A stretch of DNA of 64,000 bases from Methanosarcina sp. DH2. Lineage in GTDB: Archaea; Halobacteriota; Methanosarcinia; Methanosarcinales; Methanosarcinaceae. Each line of letters starts with the position of its first letter. Within the stretch, counting starts at the first letter, position 1. The notes beneath the pieces were generated by a model that was not told where the DNA came from, searched no databases, and saw only the letters and a list, made by a program, of their open reading frames with translations. Of this stretch, positions 57,076 to 64,000 are shown piece after piece. The DNA lies in NCBI RefSeq assembly GCF_020804225.1, contig NZ_WJBI01000007.1, forward strand, positions 1 through 64,000, read 5' to 3'. Both the position numbers and the translations under genes were made by a program.

Positions 57076-57936
57076 TTAGAATCTCATTGCCCTCAGGCGC
57101 TTTACACGTTCATCGGTTACAGGGTGAGTCCTGAAAAGGGACTGAATAGTTCCACCTTTGAGAGGGTTGACGATAAACATGTGGGCTGTGGTCTCTTTTG
57201 CCTGTACGTCCCTGATGCTTGGCTGGAAGTGGGAGTTTCCATATTCCAGTTTTTCCAGGGCATTTGCAAGTGCCCAGGGTTTTTTGCACATCCTGGCGCC
57301 TTCGTAATCCGCGGCAAATTCCCTTGAACGGGAGATTGCGAGCTGGATCAGAGTTGCAGCCAGCGGGGCAAGCACAGCCATTACGATAAAGCCTACGATT
57401 CCGCCGTTGTCGTCATCCCTGCCACCAAAACCGCCAAAGATTGCAGCCCAGCGGGCCCAGGTAGCAAGCATTGTGATGACACCGGCAATGGTTGCAGCCA
57501 CCGCACTGATAAGGGTATCACGGTTTTTGACATGAGCCAGCTCGTGTGCCAGCACCCCTTCGATCTCCTCACTCGAAAGCAGGTTGAGAATCCCGGTTGT
57601 AACCGCTACAGCTGCATGTTTTGGGTTCCTGCCTGTTGCAAATGCATTTGGCATCCCGGACTCAACAATATAAACTTTAGGTTTCGGAAGTCCTCCTTTC
57701 ATTGCAAGGTCACTCACGATCCTGTGCAGGTTCGGAGACTCTGCCGGGGTAACTTCCCTTGCTCTGTACATTTTCAGCACGAGCTTATCGCTGTACCAGT
57801 AACTCCCAAAGTTTAGGATGACCGCAAATAAGAATGCGATTATCATTCCGCCCGTCCCACCGAAGTAGTTTCCGATAAGGACCAGAAGCCCTGTAAGGGA
57901 AGCGAGTAGAATTGTGGTTTTAAACATGTTCTTCAT
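57076..57936 (-). CDS. htpX: HtpX-family membrane zinc metalloprotease (M48)
   Basis: The 286-residue protease degrades damaged membrane proteins. The zinc motif H-E-L-A-H places His131, Glu132 and His135 at the active site, and the third ligand is the Glu of [11 protein letters not shown] near residue 207. Two helices precede the catalytic domain (about 5-25 and 29-47) and two follow the zinc motif (about 148-168 and 181-203), the standard HtpX topology. The ATG is at 57936; an alternative ATG three codons later also exists. Confidence 0.94.
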   Translation of the reverse strand: MKNMFKTTILLASLTGLLVLIGNYFGGTGGMIIAFLFAVILNFGSYWYSDKLVLKMYRAREVTPAESPNLHRIVSDLAMKGGLPKPKVYIVESGMPNAFATGRNPKHAAVAVTTGILNLLSSEEIEGVLAHELAHVKNRDTLISAVAATIAGVITMLATWARWAAIFGGFGGRDDDNGGIVGFIVMAVLAPLAATLIQLAISRSREFAADYEGARMCKKPWALANALEKLEYGNSHFQPSIRDVQAKETTAHMFIVNPLKGGTIQSLFRTHPVTDERVKRLRAMRF

Positions 57937-58385
57937 GACTTCTCACACGACATCCTCCCAGGCTAACGTCTGGGTTTTCAGTCTTTGATTTCTATATTCT
58001 GGACTTATTTTATTAAGTTCAATCAAGTAGAATCAATAATAAGTATTCTGATTACAGATATATATTTCTTATCTAGCATAAGGTGGACTTTCCTTTTTGT
58101 GTCATTTTTGTTTCCCTGATTATCCAAATAATACTCTCAAATTCTATAAAATGGAGAGTTTATTCCCCAAACCGGAAATTTCAATTTTTATACAAAAAGT
58201 TCTATCCTGTCTTCTGCTGCAATCCCCAGATTTTAAATTCACAGCATTCATTAAAATATCGGTTTAGATATATTTATATTTAGTATGTCTTTGGATGCTG
58301 ACATTAGTTTGATTTCAAACTATTATATGGGGACTTCAAGTATATATTTTTTATTGAAAGAAGGCTTTTGTGGAATTTCCAATTC
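57937..58385. other. AT-rich intergenic region between the Mrr-like gene and htpX
   Basis: The 449-bp gap upstream of htpX (minus strand) contains several TATA-like stretches such as AGATATATATTTCTTA at about 58056-58071. A 66-codon frame at 58083-58283 has no supporting signals. Nothing else is seen. Confidence 0.4.
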
Positions 58386-59306
58386 TCAGACTACCTCTTC
58401 TTCAAAATAATCCGTATCCATCTTTTTAACATCGTAAGATTTTACTTTTGAAACTCCCACTCCATACTCGATCATCAGCTTTGCAAGCATTTCCCCATCA
58501 ATCAGGACAATATTCCCTGTAAAATCGGCATATTCTAGAGCCTCTTTTGAAAAACCTGAAGTCGTTATGAAAACTCCTTTCTTTGCCTTTTTTCCTATAA
58601 GAGCTCCGGCAAATTTCTGGATTTCAGGTCTTGTGACCGTGCCTTCCCATCTTTTTGCCTGTATGTAGATGACATCGAGCCCGAGCCTGTCTTCTTTTAT
58701 GATTCCGTCGATTCCACCATCATGACTTCTGCCAACCGCTTTTCCGGCATCGGCTCTTGAACCTCCATAGCCCATTTTTGTCAGGACATCAACGACCAAC
58801 GACTCGAAAAAACCGGCTGAGCATTTCTTTATGATAGAGAGAATTTCGGAAACGAGTTCGTTATGGAGTTTCTGATACGCGATCTCAAGGGACTCTTCGG
58901 GATCGAGGGCTTTTGTTCCTTCTATTTCAGGAACATCTGGTTTATCGATTAAAGTCAGTTTGTCCTTATTGCAAAACTCATTAAATTCTTTATATCGTTT
59001 CAAAAAATTGACATCAATGGAGGCAGGTTTTTCTTTAATGACATCCGATCCTCTTCGGGTGATGGAAAAATATCCTTTTTTTCTGGAATCCAGTAATCCG
59101 GCTTTTTTCAGGTAAGTACACGCCCATCCAACCCGGTTATTAAAAATAGCCTGCCGCCCGCTCGGTAACAGTTCTTTTCTTTCTTCTTCACTTAGCCTGA
59201 ATTCTTCGGCTAACTGTTCCACTGCATTACGGATTCGATGCTCTTTACCGTCTCCTGCATATTTTATCAGAGGGAGCATTATAGATTGATAATCTGGAAT
59301 TACCAT
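58386..59306 (-). CDS. Mrr-like restriction endonuclease
   Basis: The 306-residue protein has an amino-terminal winged-helix region (about 10-90; Mrr_N type) and a carboxyl-terminal Mrr catalytic domain (about 160-285). The PD-(D/E)XK-type active site is visible as Glu169 in F-F-E-S-L-V, Asp200 in G-G-I-D-G and Gln216-Ala-Lys218. Mrr enzymes cut modified DNA (type IV restriction) or act in stress responses. No modification methylase is adjacent, which supports a type IV role. The ATG is at 59306. Confidence 0.9.
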   Translation of the reverse strand: MVIPDYQSIMLPLIKYAGDGKEHRIRNAVEQLAEEFRLSEEERKELLPSGRQAIFNNRVGWACTYLKKAGLLDSRKKGYFSITRRGSDVIKEKPASIDVNFLKRYKEFNEFCNKDKLTLIDKPDVPEIEGTKALDPEESLEIAYQKLHNELVSEILSIIKKCSAGFFESLVVDVLTKMGYGGSRADAGKAVGRSHDGGIDGIIKEDRLGLDVIYIQAKRWEGTVTRPEIQKFAGALIGKKAKKGVFITTSGFSKEALEYADFTGNIVLIDGEMLAKLMIEYGVGVSKVKSYDVKKMDTDYFEEEVV

Positions 59307-59386
59307 TGGATCACTCGAAAGCTGGATTAATTTTGTTAAGAACTTTGAGCGATCTTCTTTTTATGGTTTGCTATTTTTTTCTTATG

Positions 59387-59932
59387 TCACCCTCTAACTA
59401 TATACTCCAACCTTACCAACCCACTCTCATATCTCTCTGTATTAATTATCCTGAGCTTAATTTCTTTCCCGATCCGGTCAAATAGTGGGATTCCACTCCC
59501 TAAAATGATCGGAACCACAAAAACAATCATATCCTCCACCAGATTTTCTTCGAGAAATACCTTGATAAGCTGCGACCCACCCACAAGCCAGATATCCTCT
59601 TCAGTATTTTCTTTTAGCCGGCGCGCAAATTCCCCTACGTCCCCGGAAACAAATTCTACGTTTTTTTCTCGACGCAGGGGTTCGTTTTGTCTTGTAAAAA
59701 CATATGCCTTTTTCTCCCCGTAAGGCCAGTCTCCAAATTCCAGGACCTGCTCATAGGTTTTTCTGCCCATAAGGACTGTGCCGATTGATCCATAGAATTC
59801 GGAATAGCCATAGTCTGTTTCTGGGTTATTTTCGTATTTAGTTAACCAGTCGATGCTGCCGTCTTCTCGGGCGATGAAGCCGTCAAGGCTGCAGGCGATG
59901 TAGAGTTTTATTCTGGGCTTGTTTTCTTTCAT
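59387..59932 (-). CDS. RibD-C/dihydrofolate reductase-like protein
   Basis: The 181-residue protein has the RibD carboxyl-terminal (DHFR-like) fold. It begins K-L-Y-I-A-C-S-L-D-G-F-I-A, has M-G-R-K-T-Y-E in the middle and W-L-V-G-G-S-Q-L at the nucleotide-binding stretch. Members of this YwjB/YyaP-like group reduce pterins or related compounds with NADPH. Methanosarcina uses sarcinapterin rather than folate, so the physiological substrate is uncertain. The ATG is at 59932. Confidence 0.88.
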   Translation of the reverse strand: MKENKPRIKLYIACSLDGFIAREDGSIDWLTKYENNPETDYGYSEFYGSIGTVLMGRKTYEQVLEFGDWPYGEKKAYVFTRQNEPLRREKNVEFVSGDVGEFARRLKENTEEDIWLVGGSQLIKVFLEENLVEDMIVFVVPIILGSGIPLFDRIGKEIKLRIINTERYESGLVRLEYIVRG

Positions 59933-60272
59933 TATCCCTTCCCCTTTTAGTGATTGTTACTTGATTTTATGTGATTTTGCTTCTTATTTATTGTTTCATT
60001 TCAGTTTTTTTATGGTTCAGACCGTTCGCTTGTGAACATGACAAGACAGACGGGGATAAGCTATTCACGCAGCCTGGGTGATGTATTTGCTCCGGGTTTT
60101 TCTTCTGCCTTTTACTGAATTAAGTTAAGAAACACAGGATTTCTCTCACACTGGTCTCTTATAGAGGACCAGAATATGGCAAAATTGGTCTCCTATATAA
60201 GACCAAATTTTAAGTAAAATGGTCTCCTATATAAGACCAAATTTTAAGTAAAATGGTCTCCTATAGAAGACC
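59933..60272. other. Divergent region between the RibD-C gene and the DUF4143 ATPase
   Basis: The 340-bp gap contains, over its right third, the palindrome array listed at 60152-60273. The left part serves as promoter for the minus-strand RibD-C gene. A short imperfect dyad at about 60021-60036 (GACCGTTCGCTTGTGA) is of unclear meaning. No gene is seen. Confidence 0.5.
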
Positions 60273-60273
60273 A
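60152..60273. promoter_or_regulatory. Four palindromic repeats at 34-bp period overlapping the ATPase start
   Basis: Four 20-bp units start at 60152, 60186, 60220 and 60254, exactly 34 bases apart. Each has TGGTCT at the left and, in units 2-4, AGACCA at the right; unit 1 ends GGACCA. Units 2 and 3 carry CCTATATA in the centre, a TATA box; units 1 and 4 have TATAGA instead. The 14-base spacers after units 2 and 3 are identical (AATTTTAAGTAAAA). The last base of unit 4 is the first base of the ATG at 60273. The layout suggests multiple operator sites built around the promoter. Confidence 0.85.
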
Positions 60274-61553
60274 TGGAAAAAAAGGAGCTTTTCAAATACT
60301 TCATAAAGGAGTTCCACGAAAGGAAGCTCCCTGAAATTTATCCTCGTGCCCTTGAAATTCCGCAGACCAGGAAAATTGTAAGTCTGATAGGGGCGAGGAG
60401 GATAGGGAAGACTTCTTACTTTTTCCAGATGATAGGGGAGCTTGAAGCGAGTGTGGGGAGAGAACGGATTCTTTACATCAACTTCGAGGACGAGAGGATC
60501 CTGCCTCTGGATGTTAAGGACCTGAACTCGATCCTTGAGGCGTATTATGAGCTCTACCCTGAAAATGCGGGCCGGGAGCTGTATCTCTTTTTTGACGAGG
60601 TGCAGAATGTTCCGGGCTGGGAAGTCTATGTGCGCAGGCTCTATGACAGAGGGGATTTGAAGCTCTTTCTTACGGGCTCGAGTTCGAAGATGCTCTCAAA
60701 GGAGCTTGCAACAAGCCTTAGAGGTCGAACTCTTTCTTTTTACCTCTACCCCCTGGATTTTCGGGAGTACCTTGCTTTTCGGGGAGTTGAGCCTGTTAGG
60801 GATTTCGAGTACTCGAAGCAGCGTTTTGAACTCAAGAAACTCTTTGAGGAATACCTCTATAATGGTGGCTTTCCCGAAGTCGTGCTCGAAGCTCCAGAGC
60901 TCCGGAAGAAGATTGTTCAGGATTACTTTGAAATGATGATATACAGGGATCTTGTGGAACGCTTTTCCGTCCGGAACACCACCCTGCTCAAAGCTCTGAC
61001 AAAATACCTGATCACAAACATCGGGAATCCTTTCAGTGTAACTTCCTACTATAAGGCGATAAAGCAGGATCAGGAAGTCTCAAAAGGTACTCTTCTGGAA
61101 TACCTTTCCCATCTTGAGGATATCTCTCTGGTTTATTTTCTGCCCCTTTTCAGCTATTCTTTAAAGTCCCAGTCAATCAACCCGAAAAAGGTTTACTGTC
61201 TCGATAATGGACTTCGGAACGCCGTATCTTTTTCCTTTTCAAAGGACGAAGGCAGGCTTGCCGAAAACCTGGTTTTCCTTGAGCTCATGCGCCGGGAAAA
61301 AGAGGTATATTACTGGAAAAACGGGGGCGAGGTGGATTTCGTGGTGAAGGAAGAGGATAATTCGCTGACCGCAATCAATGTCACGTACAACGACAGTATT
61401 GATGAAAGAGAGGTAAGTGCTCTAAAGAAGTTCTCTGAAGAAGAGGAATTTGCTTCTCGCATAAATGAACTCATCCTGCTGACAAAAGACACTGAAAAGA
61501 CAGAAAATGGGATCACGTACATTCCACTCTGGATGTGGATGCTTGAGAAGTAA
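60273..61553 (+). CDS. AAA ATPase with DUF4143 domain (COG1373 type)
   Basis: The 426-residue protein has an amino-terminal ATPase with Walker A G-A-R-R-I-G-K-T at 40-47 and Walker B LFFDEVQN with Asp108 and Glu109. A middle winged-helix region and a carboxyl-terminal DUF4143 domain (about 215-395) end with a nuclease-like E-V-D-F-V-V segment. The family is abundant in archaea and has been linked by others to toxin or defence roles, but no function is proven. The start codon overlaps the last palindrome of the upstream array, so binding there would block both transcription and any short leader. No Shine-Dalgarno site is present. Confidence 0.88.
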   Translation: MEKKELFKYFIKEFHERKLPEIYPRALEIPQTRKIVSLIGARRIGKTSYFFQMIGELEASVGRERILYINFEDERILPLDVKDLNSILEAYYELYPENAGRELYLFFDEVQNVPGWEVYVRRLYDRGDLKLFLTGSSSKMLSKELATSLRGRTLSFYLYPLDFREYLAFRGVEPVRDFEYSKQRFELKKLFEEYLYNGGFPEVVLEAPELRKKIVQDYFEMMIYRDLVERFSVRNTTLLKALTKYLITNIGNPFSVTSYYKAIKQDQEVSKGTLLEYLSHLEDISLVYFLPLFSYSLKSQSINPKKVYCLDNGLRNAVSFSFSKDEGRLAENLVFLELMRREKEVYYWKNGGEVDFVVKEEDNSLTAINVTYNDSIDEREVSALKKFSEEEEFASRINELILLTKDTEKTENGITYIPLWMWMLEK

Positions 61554-61612
61554 TATAGACACTTGAGAGGCAAACATAACCTTTTTACTCTTTCTCCCCC
61601 AAAAACTCCTTC

Positions 61613-62686
61613 ATGTCCTCCCCCTGCATCCCGCTTCCCCTTAAAACAGAACATTCTGCTAGAGACCGCCTCTACTGGAACTTCTTTAATATGATTCCTT
61701 TTCTGATCGGTTCAATAGCAATTGCCAGGGATTCGCTCAAATGGGTCGCAGTTTACATAGGAATAGCCCTTTTTTTCTTCCTGATCATCGAATTCCGGTT
61801 CGCATGCACTCACTGCCTTTACTACATTAGGAGCAAAGGCTGCGTAAAATGCATGATGCTTTCGGGAGTACCCAAGATTTTCAAAGCCCGTCCCGGCCCT
61901 CACAGCCCTTTTGAAAAAGCGATGACAGCTCTGGGAGCTTTACCTATGTTTCTTTTTCCTGTTTACTGGCTTATCAGGGATCCTCTGCTGCTGGGGGCTT
62001 ATATAGTTGCTTGGGCATTATTCTTTCTGACCGCCCGCCGTTACGAATGTATAAGGTGCCTTAACTTCGAGTGTCCTATGAACCGGGTGCCGGCAGGCGT
62101 AAAAGATGAGTTTGAGAAAAGCGATGACCGTTCAGAGAAGATTGAACTTTCAGGAAAGGAGCTTCTGGTATCAGGCTCAGGCAGATGTTCTTCCTTTAAA
62201 ATGGAACACAAATTCAAAGACTTCCTCTACTGGAACTTTGTAACTCTAACTATTTTGTTTTCGGCTGGACTTGCTATCGGCATCAGTTCAACCGGGTGGC
62301 TGCTTGCCTATATTTTCACAGTCTTTTTCCACTTCAATGTTCTGGAGCAGCGTTTTTTCTGTACTCACTGCCCTTATTTTCCCACGGAAGGAAAAAAATT
62401 GGGGTGCATGATGAACCGAGGCTGGCCGAAACACTTCAGATCCAGACCGTGCCCTCCGGGCAAATTCTATCTTGCTATTACGTCTCTGGGATTCCTGATT
62501 GTGATTTTCTTCCCACTTCCATGGCTTTTGGAAGAGCCATTCCTTCTGGGAACTTACTCAGTTTCCATCTTGCTTTTTTTACTGACAATATGGCGGTATG
62601 AATGTTCCCGCTGTATTTATTTTGGGTGCCCTTTTAACAGGGTGCCGGCTGAAGTGAGGAAAGAGTTTGGGAATAATGGGAGTTAA
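61613..62686 (+). CDS. Duplicated membrane protein with cysteine motifs, unknown function
   Basis: I do not recognise the family. The 357-residue protein is two related halves (about 15-160 and 200-350). Each half has D-R/F-L-Y-W-N-F, a pair of hydrophobic helices, R-F-x-C-T-H-C with a further G-C-x-x-C-M-M or G-C-M-M, then two more helices and R-Y-E-C-x-R-C ... C-P-x-N-R-V-P. Each half thus has two membrane hairpins flanked by about six to eight cysteines close to the membrane face. Metal or Fe-S binding is plausible. No Shine-Dalgarno site precedes the ATG; it lies 59 bases after the ATPase gene. Confidence 0.7.
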   Translation: MSSPCIPLPLKTEHSARDRLYWNFFNMIPFLIGSIAIARDSLKWVAVYIGIALFFFLIIEFRFACTHCLYYIRSKGCVKCMMLSGVPKIFKARPGPHSPFEKAMTALGALPMFLFPVYWLIRDPLLLGAYIVAWALFFLTARRYECIRCLNFECPMNRVPAGVKDEFEKSDDRSEKIELSGKELLVSGSGRCSSFKMEHKFKDFLYWNFVTLTILFSAGLAIGISSTGWLLAYIFTVFFHFNVLEQRFFCTHCPYFPTEGKKLGCMMNRGWPKHFRSRPCPPGKFYLAITSLGFLIVIFFPLPWLLEEPFLLGTYSVSILLFLLTIWRYECSRCIYFGCPFNRVPAEVRKEFGNNGS

Positions 62687-63355
62687 CTCAAAATTCTGAT
62701 TTTTGCGTTTAGCTTCTTTTTGGCTCAGCTTGTCCGGTGCTTTTATCTATCTTCTTCAAATTAAGAGAAAATTATTTATAGGTTGATACGGTAATAGGAT
62801 TCCGGACATCCTGTAGTGAACGGGAAACCGCAATATAAGAAACGGAGATCCAGGATATGAAAGAAAAAGTAGAGATAAAGGCTCCAAAACCCGTTTTGCA
62901 TGGGTTTTTGTTCGGCAATGGTACGTTTATCACCCCGGCGGAAATGAGAATCATGGAAAGCCTTGGGGTCATTCCAGCAACAAGAGCATGAACTCGAAAG
63001 TGAACCGGAAAAAGCGCATTGTAAACGGGTCAGGGAATTGGTTAATAAACAATCTACAACTATTCTACAAAATATCTAGCTATTTGTTAAGCTAACCTCC
63101 AAAAATCCAACAAACCAACCTTCCAAGTATTAAATCGACCTTCCCACTACCAGTGATTTGCTCCAGCTCATTCTTAAGCTCAAAAGATGACGATGGAAGT
63201 CAAATTACCTGAAAAGTGAATATTTACAGAAAATTATCTCTTGACCCATAAGCTCTGTGCTTTTCCTGAGCTCCAATTCTTTCATTTCTTTCTTTTTTTT
63301 ACTCCTTTTATTGTTTTTTAGTAACGTAAATAAACAGGATACTCCTGTACCTGAA
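62687..63355. other. Intergenic region with one small ORF
   Basis: The 669-bp region holds the 44-codon ORF listed at 62857-62991. The rest, especially 63000-63355, is AT-rich and without recognisable genes. TATTTATAGGTTG at about 62774 is a weak TATA candidate for the small ORF. Confidence 0.4.
62857..62991 (+). CDS. 44-residue small protein, unknown
   Basis: ATG 62857 is preceded by GGAG at 62844-62847 with 9 bases of spacing, among the better ribosome-binding sites of the window. The frame of 44 codons ends at TGA 62989-62991. The protein begins with a charged M-K-E-K-V-E-I-K and has a central H-G-F-L-F-G-N-G-T-F-I-T-P-A-E-M segment that looks like a folded unit rather than random translation. 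A TATA-like stretch lies about 80 bases upstream. I do not recognise the family. Confidence 0.45.
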   Translation: MKEKVEIKAPKPVLHGFLFGNGTFITPAEMRIMESLGVIPATRA

Positions 63356-63964
63356 TCAACTACTGTCCTTTTTAAAGGAATATGTCCTTTTGCCTTTCTT
63401 TTTCAGCTTGAATAACCTCTTCCGGGTTGCACTTTCCATGATTTCTTCCTCTTTCATGTGATGGTCGCTAAAAGAAAGGGTTCCTTCAGGTTTCAGGATC
63501 CTGTGCAACTCTTTCATGACAAGTTCCGGCTTGTTCAGGGTGTGATAGGTATCATAGAAGAGAACAACATCCAGGCTCGCGCTGGGCAGGCCCGTATCGT
63601 AGTCAGAAAGGATAGTCTCTATGTTTTTTAGTTGTTTTATAGTAGTCAGGTGCCGAACCATCTCAATAGCAACAGGGTTGATATCCAGGGCATAGACTTT
63701 TCCTGAGGGGCCCACCATTTCGGAAGCATCACGAATATAAGAACCTGATCCGCAGCCGTAATCCAGAATTTTGAAACCGGGTTTTATTCCGGCTTCTTCC
63801 AGGATTTTCCTGCGGGGGAAAAAGAAGTCCCGGAACTTGAAGATAAGTGTCGTTGCGTGGAATCGAAAATCAGAAACTGGTTCTTCCGTGGTGTTTTCCT
63901 CCTCTATGGTCGGTCTTCTGGTTAGTAATGGTTCAGGCCTTTCTCTTGCAGGCAGCTTTTTCCT
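63356..63964 (-). CDS. Class I SAM-dependent methyltransferase, 5' end disturbed
   Basis: An open frame on the minus strand from 63964 to the stop at 63356 encodes a Rossmann methyltransferase. The SAM loop I-L-D-Y-G-C-G-S-G-S is followed by V-Y-A-L-D-I-N-P and then V-V-L-F-Y-D-T-Y-H. The first ATG in frame (63718) lies after the SAM loop and so cannot be the true start. No ATG, GTG or TTG occurs between the upstream stop at 63965 and the loop. Removing one base from the run of five A (T on the plus strand, 63957-63961) would join the frame to TTG at 63968. The gene is either frameshifted, uses an unusual start or contains a sequence error. The substrate is unknown. Confidence 0.7.
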   Translation of the reverse strand, partial: RKKLPARERPEPLLTRRPTIEEENTTEEPVSDFRFHATTLIFKFRDFFFPRRKILEEAGIKPGFKILDYGCGSGSYIRDASEMVGPSGKVYALDINPVAIEMVRHLTTIKQLKNIETILSDYDTGLPSASLDVVLFYDTYHTLNKPELVMKELHRILKPEGTLSFSDHHMKEEEIMESATRKRLFKLKKKGKRTYSFKKDSS

Positions 63965-64000
63965 TCAAGCTATTTTGAGATTCACATATCTTATATTTTG

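Noticed and set aside
60152-60273. A short CRISPR-like array
   Set aside because: Two spacers are identical, units are palindromic with a TATA centre and the array overlaps a start codon; no cas genes are near.

Overview
The window is a chromosomal segment of a methanogenic archaeon of the genus Methanosarcina. The main evidence is the complete mcrBDCGA operon for methyl-coenzyme M reductase, a PolD large subunit, archaeal shikimate enzymes (ADTH synthase and dehydroquinate synthase II), a Fae-Hps fusion, a form III RuBisCO and an initiator tRNA with the GGG/CCC anticodon stem. A complete seven-gene Mrp antiporter operon points to the marine, Rnf/Mrp-type lineage around M. acetivorans. The gene spacing between rbcL and mrp is tighter than I remember for M. 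acetivorans C2A, so I do not assign a species.

Layout. 1-2.5 kb: 5S rRNA, bacterioferritin, a Yip1-type membrane protein and two tRNA-Cys genes. 2.6-5.7 kb: endonuclease III, Fae-Hps and triosephosphate isomerase. 5.7-12.7 kb (minus strand): a HEAT-repeat protein, then a shikimate/tyrosine operon (ADTH synthase, DHQ synthase II, aroD, aroE, tyrA) with a near-perfect palindrome upstream; aroA lies apart at 54-56 kb. 13-20 kb: GMP synthase amidotransferase subunit, SRP54, two initiator tRNAs, a chagasin-like lipoprotein, a formyltransferase, a winged-helix regulator and a phosphoribosyltransferase. 21-28.5 kb: a zinc-ribbon protein, two membrane-anchored proteins of unknown role, then a proteostasis block (SurR/ArsR-like regulator overlapping Cdc48, and two tandem GvpH-like Hsp20 proteins). 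28.5-36 kb: a long AT-rich gap holding a 146-bp relic of mrpB, then mrpABCDEFG. 36-46 kb: phosphoesterase, hydantoinase-like protein, RuBisCO, Sua5, a small membrane protein and PolD DP2. 46-54 kb: the mcr operon flanked by its two protein-modifying enzymes, the radical SAM arginine methyltransferase (Mmp10/MamA) and the cysteine methyltransferase (McmA). 54-64 kb: aroA, thyA, HtpX protease, Mrr-like nuclease, a RibD-C reductase, a DUF4143 ATPase preceded by four palindromes at an exact 34-bp period, a duplicated cysteine-rich membrane protein, a 44-residue small ORF and a methyltransferase with a disturbed 5' end.

How the genes fit together. Mcr makes methane and its flanking enzymes tune its active-site region. 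Mrp exchanges Na+ and H+ across the same membrane used by methanogenic energy conservation. Fae-Hps, triosephosphate isomerase and RuBisCO belong to archaeal pentose/nucleotide carbon handling. Most genes look like ordinary housekeeping. The less explained signals are the palindrome array at 60.2 kb, the mrpB relic, two genes whose Shine-Dalgarno placement favours ATA/ATT rather than ATG starts, and several leader-region dyads.
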